Assembly (NCBI GenBank): GCA_052387815.1
Contig: JBQTIU010000025.1
Span: 1-64,000 of the forward strand
DNA length: 64,000 nt
Direction: 5' to 3'
Origin: JBQTIU01 sp052387815
GTDB lineage: Bacteria > Pseudomonadota > Alphaproteobacteria > CACIAM-22H2
Part shown: piece by piece, positions 8,772 to 17,904 of the stretch
Layout: each line of letters begins with the position of its first letter
How positions within the stretch are numbered: position 1 is the stretch's first letter
Notes under the pieces: generated by a model
What the model was told of the DNA's origin: nothing
The model's database searches: none
The model's input: the letters and a program-made list of their open reading frames with translations, nothing else
Program-made: the position numbers and the translations under genes

Positions 8772-9554
8772 ATGCTCGAGATCAGGAACCTGCACGCCAA
8801 GGTCGACGGCAAGGACATCCTCTGCGGCATCGACCTCGAGGTTCGCGCCGGCGAGGTGCATGCGGTCATGGGCCCCAACGGATCGGGCAAGAGCACGCTC
8901 GCCTACCTGTTGTCGGGGCGCGAGGGCTACGAGCTCGTCGCCGGCGAGATTCGCTACCAGGGCCGGGACTTGATCGCGATGAAGCCCGAGGAGCGCGCGC
9001 GCCAAGGCATGTTCCTCGCCTTCCAGTATCCGGTCGAGATCCCCGGCGTCGGCGCCCTTACGTTCCTCAAATCGGCGCTGAACGCCGCGCGCAAGCATCG
9101 CGGCCTGCCCGAGTACGATGCGATGGAGTTCCTCAAACTCGCCCGCGCCAAGGCCAAGCTCTTGGACATGCCCGACACGCTCCTCCAGCGCCCCGTCAAC
9201 GTCGGGTTCTCCGGGGGCGAGAAGAAGCGGCACGAGATCTTCCAGATGGCGATGCTCGAGCCCAGCCTCGCGATCCTCGACGAGACCGATTCCGGCCTCG
9301 ACATCGACGCGCTCCGCATCGTCGCCGACGGCATCAACCGGCTGCGCGGACCGCAGCGGGCGATGATCGTCATCACCCATTACCAGCGCCTCTTGGAGTA
9401 CGTCATCCCCGATCGGGTCCACGTGCTGGCGGGCGGCCGCATCGTCAAGTCCGGCGGCAGGGAATTGGCCCTCGACCTCGAACGGACGGGCTATGCGGCG
9501 CTGGGGCCGGGCGCCGAGGCCGCCGCGGCGCCGGCCGGACACCCGTCGCCATGA
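8772..9554 (+). CDS. sufC: Fe-S cluster assembly ATPase SufC
   Basis: A 260-residue ABC-type ATPase without membrane segments. Walker A is GPNGSGKST, the SufC-type signature is FSGGEKKRHEI, Walker B runs into ILDETDSGLDID, and the switch histidine is in VITHYQRLL. It drives conformational change of the SufBCD scaffold. The ATG giving MLEIRNLHAK has a GAGG ahead of it and matches the family N-terminus; an in-frame ATG at 8736 would add 12 residues. It overlaps sufD by ATGA. Confidence 0.97.
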   Translation: MLEIRNLHAKVDGKDILCGIDLEVRAGEVHAVMGPNGSGKSTLAYLLSGREGYELVAGEIRYQGRDLIAMKPEERARQGMFLAFQYPVEIPGVGALTFLKSALNAARKHRGLPEYDAMEFLKLARAKAKLLDMPDTLLQRPVNVGFSGGEKKRHEIFQMAMLEPSLAILDETDSGLDIDALRIVADGINRLRGPQRAMIVITHYQRLLEYVIPDRVHVLAGGRIVKSGGRELALDLERTGYAALGPGAEAAAAPAGHPSP

Positions 9555-10864
9555 CCGCGGCCGCGGTACTCGGGGGCGAGTATGCGCGCCAGTTCGCCGA
9601 CGCGCGGGCGGCCTTGCCGGGCGGCCATCTGCCCTGGCTCAAGGAGCTGCGGGAGCAAGCGATCGCGCGGTTCTCGGTCGCCGGCTTTCCGACCCCGCGG
9701 GTCGAGGAGTGGAAGTTCACCAACCTGGCACCGTTGACCCGGACGCCGTTCGCGCCGGCGAGGCCGGCCGACGGCCTGCACCGGGACCGCATCGAGCGGC
9801 TTTGCCTCGGCGCCGTGCCGCACCACCGCCTGGTGTTCGTCGATGGGCGCTATCGGCCCGCATTGTCGGCGATCGGCAAGTTGCCGGCCGGCGTGCGGCT
9901 GATCAGCCTGGCGGCCGCGCTCGACGAGGAGCCGGAGCTCGTGGCCGAGCACATGAGCGCCGACCAGGCGATCGACGGCCAGGCGCTGTCGGCCCTCAAC
10001 GCCGCGTTCATGGCCGACGGGGCGGTCCTCGAACTGGCCCCCGGAATCGCCCTCGACGAACCGGTCCATTTGCTGTTCGTAAGCTCGGCCGCGGGCGCGG
10101 CCGTGCATCCGCGCAATCTCGTCGTCGCCGGACCCGGCAGCCGCGCCGCGGTGCTCGAGACCTATGCCGATGCCGGCGGGACCGGCTACTGGACCAACGC
10201 GGTGAGCGTGATCGCGGCGGCGCCGGGGGCAACGGTGCGACACTACAAGCTGCAGCGCGAGGACACGCAGTCCTTCCACATCGCCAGCACGCGGGCCCGT
10301 CTGGCCGGCGGCAGCGTCTACGACAGCTTCGTCATGTCGGTGGGCGGCCGGCTGTCGCGCAACGAGATCCATACCACGCTCGACGGCGCCGGCATCGATT
10401 GCCGGCTCGCCGGCGCCTATCTATTGCGCGGCCAGCAGCACGCCGACACCACCACGGTTATCGACCATGCCCGGGCCGGCAGCACGAGCGTCGAGGTCTA
10501 CAAGGGCGTGATCGACGACGCCGCGCGCGGCGTCTTCCAGGGCAAGATTGTGGTTCGCCCGGACGCGCAGAAGACCAATGCGCGGCAGTTGAACCACAAC
10601 CTCCTCTTGTCGCCGCGCGCCCAGGCCGACACCAAGCCCGAGCTCCGGATCGAGGCCGACGACGTCCAATGCTCGCACGGCGCCGGCGTCGGCCAGCTCG
10701 ACGCCGACGCGATGTTCTACCTGCGCGCGCGCGGCCTGGATGAGCACATGGCGCGGAGCCTGCTCATCGACGGCTTCGTGGGCGAGCTGATCGACGCCAT
10801 CCACGTCGGCGCCGTGCAGACCCATCTCCACCAGGCCCTGTGGTCGTGGTCGGCGCGGGTATGA
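9551..10864 (+). CDS. sufD: Fe-S cluster assembly protein SufD
   Basis: A 437-residue paralogue of SufB and its partner in the SufBC2D scaffold. Recognisable parts are the N-terminal RVEEWKFTNL motif and the beta-helix part with HADTTTVIDHA, GVFQGKIVVRPDAQKTNA and DDVQCSHGAGVGQLD, which carries the conserved histidine near the cluster site. The ATG overlaps the sufC stop (ATGA), indicating translational coupling. Confidence 0.96.
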   Translation: MTAAAVLGGEYARQFADARAALPGGHLPWLKELREQAIARFSVAGFPTPRVEEWKFTNLAPLTRTPFAPARPADGLHRDRIERLCLGAVPHHRLVFVDGRYRPALSAIGKLPAGVRLISLAAALDEEPELVAEHMSADQAIDGQALSALNAAFMADGAVLELAPGIALDEPVHLLFVSSAAGAAVHPRNLVVAGPGSRAAVLETYADAGGTGYWTNAVSVIAAAPGATVRHYKLQREDTQSFHIASTRARLAGGSVYDSFVMSVGGRLSRNEIHTTLDGAGIDCRLAGAYLLRGQQHADTTTVIDHARAGSTSVEVYKGVIDDAARGVFQGKIVVRPDAQKTNARQLNHNLLLSPRAQADTKPELRIEADDVQCSHGAGVGQLDADAMFYLRARGLDEHMARSLLIDGFVGELIDAIHVGAVQTHLHQALWSWSARV

Positions 10865-10881
10865 TGGCCAGGGGAGTCGCG

Positions 10882-12147
10882 ATGAGAGCGAAGGCGGACT
10901 CGCTCGAGCGGCGCGACGCGCGCGCGGCGGGCTACGACGTGGCGCGGGTGCGCGAGGATTTCCCGATCCTCGCGCAGAAGATATACGGCCGGCCGCTTGT
11001 CTTTCTCGACAGCGCGGCGAGCGCCCAGAAACCGCGCGCTGTGGTCGATGCCGTGCGGCGCTGCTACGAGACCGAATACGCGAACATCCATCGCGGCGTC
11101 TATTACCTGAGCCAGCAGGCCACCGAACGCTTCGAGGCGGCGCGCGAAACGGTCCGGCGTTACCTCAATGCCCGCGAGCCGCGCGAGATCGTGTTCGTGC
11201 GCGGCGCCACCGAGGCGATCAACCTCGTCGCCCACTCCTACGGGCGGCGCTTCCTCGGCGAAGGCGACGAGGTCGTCCTCTCGGCCATGGAGCACCACTC
11301 CAATATCGTCCCGTGGCAGATGCTGCGCGAGGAGAAGGGGATCGTGCTGCGCGTCGCCCCCATCGATGACGCCGGCGAATTCCTCCTCGAGGACTACGAA
11401 CGGCTCTTGAATGCGCGCACCAAGCTGGTCGCGGTGACGCACGTCTCCAATGCGTTGGGGACGATCACGCCGGTTGGCGACATCGTGCGGCTCGCGCACG
11501 CGCACGGCGCCGCGGTGCTGATCGACGGCTGCCAGGCGGTCCCGCACCTGGCGGTCGACGTGCAGGCGCTCGACTGCGAGTTCTATGTCTTTTCGGGCCA
11601 CAAGCTCTACGGCCCGTCGGGGACCGGGGCGCTCTACGGCAAGGCAAGGCTCTTGGAGGCCATGCCGCCCTACCAGGGCGGCGGCGACATGATCTCTTCG
11701 GTCACCTTCGAGAAGACCGAATACAACGTCATCCCCCACAAGTTCGAGGCCGGAACCCCGAATATCGAGGGGCCGATCGGGCTCGGCGCGGCCATCGATT
11801 ACGTCTCTCGACTGGGGCTCGATCGCATATCCGCCCACGAGCAGGAGCTCCTCGCTTACGCGACGGCGCGGCTGCGCCAGATCAACGACCTGCGGCTGAT
11901 CGGCACCGCCAAGGAGAAGTGCGGCGTGGTGTCGTTCGCGCTCGGTCAAATCCATCCCCACGATGTCGGGACGATCCTCGACCGCCGGGGCATCGCGGTG
12001 CGCACCGGTCATCACTGCGCGCAGCCGGTCATGGACCGCTTCGGCGTGCCGGCGACGGTGCGCGCCTCGTTCGGCCTGTACAACACGACCCAGGACGTCG
12101 ATGCCCTGCTCGACGGCCTCGGAGAGGTTCGGGAGTTCTTCGCCTGA
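10882..12147 (+). CDS. sufS: Cysteine desulfurase SufS
   Basis: A 421-residue PLP enzyme that takes sulfur from L-cysteine for cluster assembly. Lys241 in FSGHKLYGPSG is the PLP Schiff-base lysine; the catalytic cysteine is in RTGHHCAQPVM near the C-terminus; the HHSN motif is present at 138-141. Several in-frame starts exist from 10840; the ATG at 10882 was chosen because AGGGGAG stands 5 bases upstream and gives the usual SufS length. It is followed by a SufU-type protein, the standard sulfur acceptor partner of SufS. Confidence 0.96.
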   Translation: MRAKADSLERRDARAAGYDVARVREDFPILAQKIYGRPLVFLDSAASAQKPRAVVDAVRRCYETEYANIHRGVYYLSQQATERFEAARETVRRYLNAREPREIVFVRGATEAINLVAHSYGRRFLGEGDEVVLSAMEHHSNIVPWQMLREEKGIVLRVAPIDDAGEFLLEDYERLLNARTKLVAVTHVSNALGTITPVGDIVRLAHAHGAAVLIDGCQAVPHLAVDVQALDCEFYVFSGHKLYGPSGTGALYGKARLLEAMPPYQGGGDMISSVTFEKTEYNVIPHKFEAGTPNIEGPIGLGAAIDYVSRLGLDRISAHEQELLAYATARLRQINDLRLIGTAKEKCGVVSFALGQIHPHDVGTILDRRGIAVRTGHHCAQPVMDRFGVPATVRASFGLYNTTQDVDALLDGLGEVREFFA

Positions 12148-12605
12148 TGTTCGACCTGCGCGATCTTTACCAGGAGGTGATCCTCGACCACAGCAAGCGG
12201 CCGCGCAACTTCCGCCGCCTGGCGAGTGCCAACCATCAGGCCAAGGGGTACAATCCCCTGTGCGGCGACCGGCTCGCCGTGTACCTTCGGGTCGAGGACG
12301 GCACGGTGCTCGACGCGGCCTTCGAGGGGTCGGGATGCGCGATTTCGGTCGCCTCGGCGTCGCTGATGACCGAAATGGTCAAGGGCAAGTCGGACGCCGA
12401 GGCGCGGGCCCTGTTCCGGCGCTTCCACGAGTTCGTCACCGGCCAGAACGCGGACGGCGCGGGCGGCGCGCCCGACCTCGACAAGCTCGCGGTCCTCGCC
12501 GGCGTGCGCGAATTTCCGGTGCGCGTCAAATGCGCGACCTTGCCGTGGCACACCCTGGCGGCGGCCTTGGCCGACCGCACGGACGAGGTGCGAACCGAGG
12601 AATGA
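12147..12605 (+). CDS. sufU: SufU-type sulfur acceptor / scaffold protein
   Basis: A 152-residue IscU-fold protein. Cys39 (NPLCGD), Asp41, Cys64 (GSGCAIS) and Cys129 (VKCATLPW) are the zinc and sulfur-relay residues of SufU. The insertion between about 95 and 112 (FVTGQNADGAGGAPD) is typical of SufU rather than IscU. It accepts persulfide sulfur from SufS. The ATG overlaps the sufS stop (TGATG). Confidence 0.95.
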   Translation: MFDLRDLYQEVILDHSKRPRNFRRLASANHQAKGYNPLCGDRLAVYLRVEDGTVLDAAFEGSGCAISVASASLMTEMVKGKSDAEARALFRRFHEFVTGQNADGAGGAPDLDKLAVLAGVREFPVRVKCATLPWHTLAAALADRTDEVRTEE

Positions 12606-12609
12606 GGCG

Positions 12610-12957
12610 ATGAGCGAACCAACACCAGGCCCCGCGGGCGCGAGCCAAGGCGCGGCGGGTCTCGAAAAGCAGGTGATCGAGGTCCTGCGCACGGTGCACG
12701 ACCCGGAAATCCCGATCAACATCTACGAGCTCGGACTGATCTACAGCATCGAGGTCGATGCCGGCCGCAAGGTCCGCATCGCGATGACCTTGACGACGCC
12801 CCACTGCCCGGTGGCCGGCAGCATGCCGGGCGAGATCGAGCACAAGGTGCGGGCGCTGCCGGGCGTCGCCGAGGTCAAGGTGGACTTGGTTTGGGAGCCG
12901 CGCTGGGACAAGAGCATGATGTCCGAGGCGGCGCGTCTCGAGCTCGGATTCATGTGA
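12610..12957 (+). CDS. sufT: SUF-associated DUF59/MIP18-family protein SufT
   Basis: A 115-residue protein with the DUF59 core: VLRTVHDPEIPINIYELGLIY and the MTLTTPHCPVAGSMP motif, which carries the conserved cysteine. SufT proteins act in maturation of iron-sulfur proteins under high demand. The first 18 residues are Gly/Ala/Pro-rich and probably disordered. It lies 4 bases after sufU. Confidence 0.93.
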   Translation: MSEPTPGPAGASQGAAGLEKQVIEVLRTVHDPEIPINIYELGLIYSIEVDAGRKVRIAMTLTTPHCPVAGSMPGEIEHKVRALPGVAEVKVDLVWEPRWDKSMMSEAARLELGFM

Positions 12958-12971
12958 GTGGGAGCCTAGCC

Positions 12972-13313
12972 ATGCCAACGGCGAGCCAAGCGATCACCCT
13001 TACCGAGGCCGCGGCGGCGCAAGTCAAGTCTTTGCTCGCCAAGCGGAGCAAGCCGGCGTTCGGGCTTCGGATCGGGGTCAAGACCAAGGGCTGCTCGGGC
13101 CTTTCCTACACCCTCGAATACACCGAGGAAAGAGGCCCCAACGACGAAGTCGTCGAAGACAAGGGGGTGCGGATCCTCATCGATCCGCGGGCGACGATGT
13201 TCATCCTCGGCACCGAAATGGACTGGGTCGAGGACAAGTTGCAGACCGGCTTCGTGTTCCGCAATCCCAACGAGAAAGGGCGCTGCGGCTGCGGCGAGTC
13301 GTTCCGCGTCTAG
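12972..13313 (+). CDS. sufA: A-type iron-sulfur carrier SufA/IscA
   Basis: A 113-residue HesB/IscA-family protein with the three cluster-binding cysteines Cys41 (TKGCSGL), Cys105 and Cys107 (GRCGCGESF). A-type carriers pass clusters from the scaffold to apoproteins. GGGAGCC precedes the ATG. It is the last core gene of the suf operon; a pterin dehydratase follows within 20 bases. Confidence 0.95.
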   Translation: MPTASQAITLTEAAAAQVKSLLAKRSKPAFGLRIGVKTKGCSGLSYTLEYTEERGPNDEVVEDKGVRILIDPRATMFILGTEMDWVEDKLQTGFVFRNPNEKGRCGCGESFRV

Positions 13314-13333
13314 CGTTCCAGGGGATGCGCGCC

Positions 13334-13678
13334 ATGACCGCCGACCTCGCCCTCAAGACCTGCACGCCCTGCCGCGGCGGCGTGCCGCCGCTCACGCCCG
13401 AGGAGGCCGCGTCCTTGCTTGGCCAGGCGCCGGGCTGGGAGCTGCTCGAGGACGGCCGTAAGATCCGCCGCACCTACAAGTTCGGAAACTTCAAACAGGC
13501 GCTCGACTTCGTCCGCCAGGCGGGAGACCTCGCCGAGAGCGAGGGCCATCACCCGGACTTGGCTTTCGGGTGGGGTTACGCTACGGTCTCGCTGCAGACC
13601 AAGAAGATCAAGGGCCTGCACGAGAACGACTTCATCATGGCGGCCAAGTTCGATCGCTTGGCCGGCGCCATGGCCTGA
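13334..13678 (+). CDS. phhB: 4a-hydroxytetrahydrobiopterin dehydratase (pterin carbinolamine dehydratase)
   Basis: A 114-residue protein. The family core is clear: EDGRKIRRTYKFGNFKQALDF and AESEGHHPDL, with the histidine pair of the active site. It dehydrates 4a-carbinolamine tetrahydropterin; bacterial members also work in molybdopterin chemistry or as recyclers for phenylalanine hydroxylase, and no such hydroxylase is in this window. A short N-terminal extension holds a CxxC (TCTPC). The start ATG at 13334 was preferred because CCAGGGG at 13318-13324 fits it better than the ATG at 13325. Confidence 0.9.
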   Translation: MTADLALKTCTPCRGGVPPLTPEEAASLLGQAPGWELLEDGRKIRRTYKFGNFKQALDFVRQAGDLAESEGHHPDLAFGWGYATVSLQTKKIKGLHENDFIMAAKFDRLAGAMA

Positions 13679-13803
13679 CCCCTACGCCTGGGGACGCGCC
13701 CGGCAACCGCAAGTTTGAGGACGCCCCCCAGCGGCGATGTTCGCGCCGGCCCGGCGCGGTGGATGAGGCCGGCGGGTCGGGCGCGGCAGCGAGAGGAACC
13801 CAC

Positions 13804-14622
13804 ATGCCAGCACCGTTCTTGCCGTTGATCGTCGAGCCCAACGAGCTGGACGCGGCGCTGGGAGGCAAGGATCTGCTCGTCGTCGATCTCGGCGAAGAGG
13901 CAGTTTACGCGCAGCGTCACGTCCCCGGCGCGGTCCATCTGCCCTACCGGACGATCATCGAGGCGAGGCCCCCGGCCGGCGGGCTCCTGCCCGACGATAT
14001 CAAGCTCGGCGCGATCCTTTCCTCTGTTGGCATAACCCCTTCAACGCATGTGGTCGCCTACGACAGCGAGGGGAACGCCAAGGCTTGCCGCCTGTTGTGG
14101 ACTCTGGAGGTCGTCGGCCACGCGAAGTACTCCCTGCTCAATGGCGGGCTGCACGCCTGGCTCGCCGAGGGGAAGGCGACCGAAGGCGGCATCAACCGGC
14201 CGCCCCGCGGCGACTACAAGATCGGCCGCCATACCGAGGCGCGCGCCGACAAGGGCTATATTCTCGCCCGTCTCGACGACCCGGGCGTCGTGATTCTCGA
14301 TACCAGGACCCCGGCCGAATTCACCGGCCAGGACGTGCGCGCGGCGCGGGGCGGGCACATCCCCAGGGCCGTCAACATGGACTGGACGCTGGCGATTGAT
14401 CGCGCCCGCGCCTTGCGCTTGAGGCCGGACCAGGAATTGCGGGCGCTGCTGGAAGGGCTCGGGGTCACGCCCGACAAGGAAGTGATCGCCCATTGCCAGA
14501 CCCACCATCGCTCCTCGCACACCTTCATCGTGCTAAAGGCCCTCGGCTATCCGCGCGTCCGGGGCTACGACGGCTCGTGGTCCGAGTGGGGCAACGATCC
14601 CGCGCTGCCGGTCGAATCCTGA
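13804..14622 (+). CDS. Two-domain rhodanese-type sulfurtransferase
   Basis: A 272-residue protein with two rhodanese domains. The first (about 5-125) lacks the catalytic cysteine. The second (about 150-270) has DTRTPAEF and the active-site loop starting at the Cys of IAHCQTHHRSSHT. Such enzymes move sulfane sulfur from thiosulfate or 3-mercaptopyruvate to thiol acceptors. The position 125 bases after the suf operon and phhB suggests, but does not prove, a role in sulfur supply for cluster assembly. Confidence 0.88.
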   Translation: MPAPFLPLIVEPNELDAALGGKDLLVVDLGEEAVYAQRHVPGAVHLPYRTIIEARPPAGGLLPDDIKLGAILSSVGITPSTHVVAYDSEGNAKACRLLWTLEVVGHAKYSLLNGGLHAWLAEGKATEGGINRPPRGDYKIGRHTEARADKGYILARLDDPGVVILDTRTPAEFTGQDVRAARGGHIPRAVNMDWTLAIDRARALRLRPDQELRALLEGLGVTPDKEVIAHCQTHHRSSHTFIVLKALGYPRVRGYDGSWSEWGNDPALPVES

Positions 14623-14790
14623 CGCCATCCGGCCCGCTTGCGTGGGGTCGACCCCCTTGGCCGCTCGGCATCTTTCGTTGCGGGCTGCGGCGGGCCTGTG
14701 TTAATTTGACTTTGGAATAATCCTGGCCCGCGCCGCCGATCGGGGATGGGCCCCGAGGCGGAGGCTCGCCGCAGACTGGGGAGGACTCGA

Positions 14791-15810
14791 ATGGCCCGAT
14801 TGCTCACCGCGTTCGCCGCCGCGGCCCTGATCGCGCTTGGCACCGGCCCGGCGCAAGCGCAGCAGGTTCCGACCCTGGTGATGACCGTCACCGAAGGCGG
14901 GCCGATGCGCGACGTCTTCGCGAGGCACGTACCGAGATTCGAAGCCGAGCAAAAGGTCAAGGTCAATTTCGTGACGGCGCTCGGCGCGCCCACGCTCACG
15001 CTGGCGCGCAACAAGGAGGTCGATGTCCTGATCACCGACCCCATCTACTCGCTGCAAATGGAGGACGAAAAGCGCCTGGTCGAACTCAAGGAGCAGGAGA
15101 TCCCGAACCTCGCCCAGCTCTACAAGGCCTCGCGCCTGTCGCCTTATCAGTACGTGCTGTATTACGGCAGCTACGGCATCGCCTACCGGCCGGACAAGAT
15201 CGCCAAGATCGAGGAGTGGAGCGACCTGTGGAAGCCGGAGCTCAAGGGCAAGGTGAGCGTGCGCAGCTTCCGCCCCGATTCGATCAGCCTGCTGGTGACG
15301 ATGGCGAAGCTCGCCGGCGGCGGCGAGCGCAGTCCGGACGCCGGCTTCAAGAAGATGGCGGAGCTCGCCAAAGACATGCCCAAGTTCTATTCCAACTGGC
15401 CGGAGCTCGTGGCCTCGTTCCGCTCCGGCGAGGTGTGGGCGGCGACGATCACCAATGGCCGCGCCGACTGGATGAACCGGACCCAGGGCCTCATGTTGCA
15501 TTTCGTCAATCCGAAGCCGGGCGGCTTTGCGCTCGTCGGCGCGCTGGTCCTCGTCGACGGCCGGCCGCACCAGGATCTGGCCAAGAAGCTTTACAATTTC
15601 CTGATGAGCGCGGAGGTCCAGAAGGAAATGGCCGAGACGTTGGGCTACGGGCCCTCCAATACGACCGTGAAGCTGTCGCCCGAGGTCGCCGCCAAGGTAC
15701 CGAGCACCCGCCAAGAGGTCGAAAGCCTGATCCTCATCGACTGGCGCTACGTCAACTCGGTCAATTCGCAGTGGGAAGAGCGCTGGAACAAGGAAGTCGC
15801 GTTCAAGTAA
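14791..15810 (+). CDS. Periplasmic substrate-binding protein of an ABC importer
   Basis: A 339-residue protein with a clear signal peptide (MARLLTAFAAAALIALGTG, cleavage likely after AQA near residue 23) and an extracellular solute-binding fold of the Fe3+/polyamine/thiamine-type family (DVLITDPIYS, YGSYGIAYRPDKI, WSDLWKPELKGKV, EVWAATITNGRADW). It would deliver the ligand to the two permeases encoded downstream. GGGGAGG precedes the ATG. It is the first gene of a run reaching 24175, so its ligand is probably the substrate of the catabolic enzymes encoded there; the ligand cannot be read from the sequence. Confidence 0.88.
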   Translation: MARLLTAFAAAALIALGTGPAQAQQVPTLVMTVTEGGPMRDVFARHVPRFEAEQKVKVNFVTALGAPTLTLARNKEVDVLITDPIYSLQMEDEKRLVELKEQEIPNLAQLYKASRLSPYQYVLYYGSYGIAYRPDKIAKIEEWSDLWKPELKGKVSVRSFRPDSISLLVTMAKLAGGGERSPDAGFKKMAELAKDMPKFYSNWPELVASFRSGEVWAATITNGRADWMNRTQGLMLHFVNPKPGGFALVGALVLVDGRPHQDLAKKLYNFLMSAEVQKEMAETLGYGPSNTTVKLSPEVAAKVPSTRQEVESLILIDWRYVNSVNSQWEERWNKEVAFK

Positions 15811-15901
15811 GGCCAAGCGCGCGCTCGTATCGCCCGGATCGCGCCCGCCGGCGCTTTTCGTCCCGGCGACGCCCGCCGGCGCGCGTGACCGTGTTCGCGC
15901 C

Positions 15902-16972
15902 ATGGATGCCGTCAGCCTCCGCAACCTGACCAAGTCCTACGGCAGCACGATGGCGCTGTGCGGTCTGTCGCTGGACGTCCGCCACAACGAATTCGTGTCG
16001 CTGCTCGGGCACAGCGGCTGCGGCAAGACGACCACGCTGCGCATCGTTCTGGGCTTTCTGACCCCCGATACCGGCACGATCCGCATCGCCGGCAAGGAGA
16101 TGATCGGCGTGTCGCCGCGCCGGCGGGGCATCGGCATGGTGTTCCAGAGCTATGCGCTGTGGCCCCATATGACCGTGTTCGAGAACATCGCCTTCGGGCT
16201 TAGGGTGCGAGCCACGCCGGAGCCGGAGATCGGGCGGCGGGTCGACGAGATGATCGAGCGCCTGCGCTTGGGCGGCCTCGCCCAGCGTTTCCCGGGCCAG
16301 CTCAGCGGCGGGCAGCAGCAGCGCGTCGCGTTGGCGCGCGCCCTCATCATTCGGCCGCCGCTCCTGCTGCTCGACGAGCCGTTGAGCAATCTCGACCGGC
16401 AGCTCCGCGAGGACATGCGCCTCGAGCTCAAGCATTTGCAGCGGACGTTCGCCCAAACGACCATCTATGTCACCCACGACCAGGAGGAGGCGCTGTCCCT
16501 GTCCGACCGCATCGTGGTCATGAACAACGGGATGATCGAGCAGGTCGGCACGCCGCACGACGTCTATTTCCACCCCGCCTCGCAGTTCGTGGCGCGGTTC
16601 ATCGGCAAGGGCAGCTTCCTGAAGGTGACGATCGCAGGGCTCTCGGCGGCCGAAGGCGTGCTCATCCTTTCCGACGGCAAGCGCGTGGCGGTCCCCGATC
16701 TGCGCGGCACCGATTCATTCCGCGCCGGGGAGACGGCGATCCTCGCCGCGCGCCCCGAGGAGATCGCGTTCGTGCCCGACGGCGTCGGGGCGCCGCCGGG
16801 GGCGCTCGAGGCTCGGATGTTCGAGCATTTGTTCTTGGGCCAGGTCCAGCGCTATCAGCTGAAGCTCGACGCGGCCACGGACCTGTTCGTCGACAGCCGC
16901 TCGCCGGTCGCGGCGGACGCCGATGGCATGGTGAGGGTCGAAATCAAGGGCGGGTGCCTTGTCCGCACCTGA
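15902..16972 (+). CDS. ABC importer ATPase, PotA-like with TOBE region
   Basis: A 356-residue ATP-binding subunit. Walker A is GHSGCGKTT, the signature is LSGGQQQRVALARAL, Walker B is LLLLDEPLSNLD, and the H-loop is VTHDQEEAL. The C-terminal third (about 240-356) is the TOBE-type regulatory region of the polyamine/iron/sulfate importer group. It energises the two permeases encoded next. Confidence 0.93.
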   Translation: MDAVSLRNLTKSYGSTMALCGLSLDVRHNEFVSLLGHSGCGKTTTLRIVLGFLTPDTGTIRIAGKEMIGVSPRRRGIGMVFQSYALWPHMTVFENIAFGLRVRATPEPEIGRRVDEMIERLRLGGLAQRFPGQLSGGQQQRVALARALIIRPPLLLLDEPLSNLDRQLREDMRLELKHLQRTFAQTTIYVTHDQEEALSLSDRIVVMNNGMIEQVGTPHDVYFHPASQFVARFIGKGSFLKVTIAGLSAAEGVLILSDGKRVAVPDLRGTDSFRAGETAILAARPEEIAFVPDGVGAPPGALEARMFEHLFLGQVQRYQLKLDAATDLFVDSRSPVAADADGMVRVEIKGGCLVRT

Positions 16973-16995
16973 CCTCTGGCGAGCGGAGCGGCGGC

Positions 16996-17904
16996 GTGGC
17001 TGAGAACGCCTTGGTGCCGGCCGCGGCCGAGCTGGCGGCGGCGAAACCGCGGTTTCGCCTGCCGCCCCATCTCTGGCTGCTCGCCCCGGCCGGCTTGGTC
17101 CTCGCCCTCTTGTTCAGTTTCCCCCTGATGTGGATGATCCAATACAGCCTCACGCCGGCGCGCCTGCAGCCGTCGCTGTTCGGGCCGGTCACCCTCGCGC
17201 ATTACGCGCGGTTCCTCGGCGACGCGTTTTACCTCGACCGGGTGTTGTGGCTCACCGTGCGGCTGTCGCTCGCCTCGAGCGTGCTCGCCATGCTGATCGG
17301 CTATCCGCTCGCCTATTGGATTTCCTTGCAAACCAGTGCCAAGCTCAAGACCTTGCTGCTGGCGGCGGTGCTCGGACCGCTTTGGCTCAATACCGTGATC
17401 CGGGTGTTCGGCGTGATGATCCTCCTCGCTCACGACGGGCCGATCAATGCCGGCCTCGCCGGATTCGGGCTGGGGCACATGAGCCTGATGTACAACGAGC
17501 TCGGGGTCCTCATCGGGCTCACCTATCTCGGCATCCCGTTCTTCGTCGTTTCCCTCATCGGCGTCATGGAAAATCTCGACCCGCGCCAGCGCGAGGCGGC
17601 CTATTCGCTCGGCGCCAGCTCCTTCTACGTGTTCCGCCGGGTGATTTTCCCGGCGACGCTGCCCGGGGTCATTGCCGGTTTCGTCCTGATCTTCTGCATT
17701 TCGATCAGCGCGTTCTCGATTCCCGCCCTCCTCGGCGGGCAGAAAGTGCCGATGTTGGGACTGTTCATCTATCGTCAGGCGATGGTAACCGGGAACCTGC
17801 CGTTCGGCGCCGCGATGGGGTTCATCCTCTTGTTCACGACCCTGGTGTCGCTGATCGTGGTCACCGCGGTCTTCCAGCGGGCCGCAGGCGGGCCCAAGCC
17901 ATGA
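16996..17904 (+). CDS. ABC importer permease, PotB-like
   Basis: About 302 residues with six predicted membrane segments, starting with LLAPAGLVLALLFSFPLMWM. The EAA loop (REAAYSLGASSFYVFRRVIFPATLPG), which docks to the ATPase, is clear. The start is uncertain: a GTG at 16996 has GGAGCGG in front, while an ATG at 16954 would overlap the ATPase gene by 19 bases. It overlaps the next permease gene by ATGA. Confidence 0.9.
   Translation: MAENALVPAAAELAAAKPRFRLPPHLWLLAPAGLVLALLFSFPLMWMIQYSLTPARLQPSLFGPVTLAHYARFLGDAFYLDRVLWLTVRLSLASSVLAMLIGYPLAYWISLQTSAKLKTLLLAAVLGPLWLNTVIRVFGVMILLAHDGPINAGLAGFGLGHMSLMYNELGVLIGLTYLGIPFFVVSLIGVMENLDPRQREAAYSLGASSFYVFRRVIFPATLPGVIAGFVLIFCISISAFSIPALLGGQKVPMLGLFIYRQAMVTGNLPFGAAMGFILLFTTLVSLIVVTAVFQRAAGGPKP

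Noticed and set aside
14644..14655. Palindrome GGGGTCGACCCC after the rhodanese gene as a terminator
   Set aside because: No loop and no T-run follows; a 12-base palindrome is not enough evidence.
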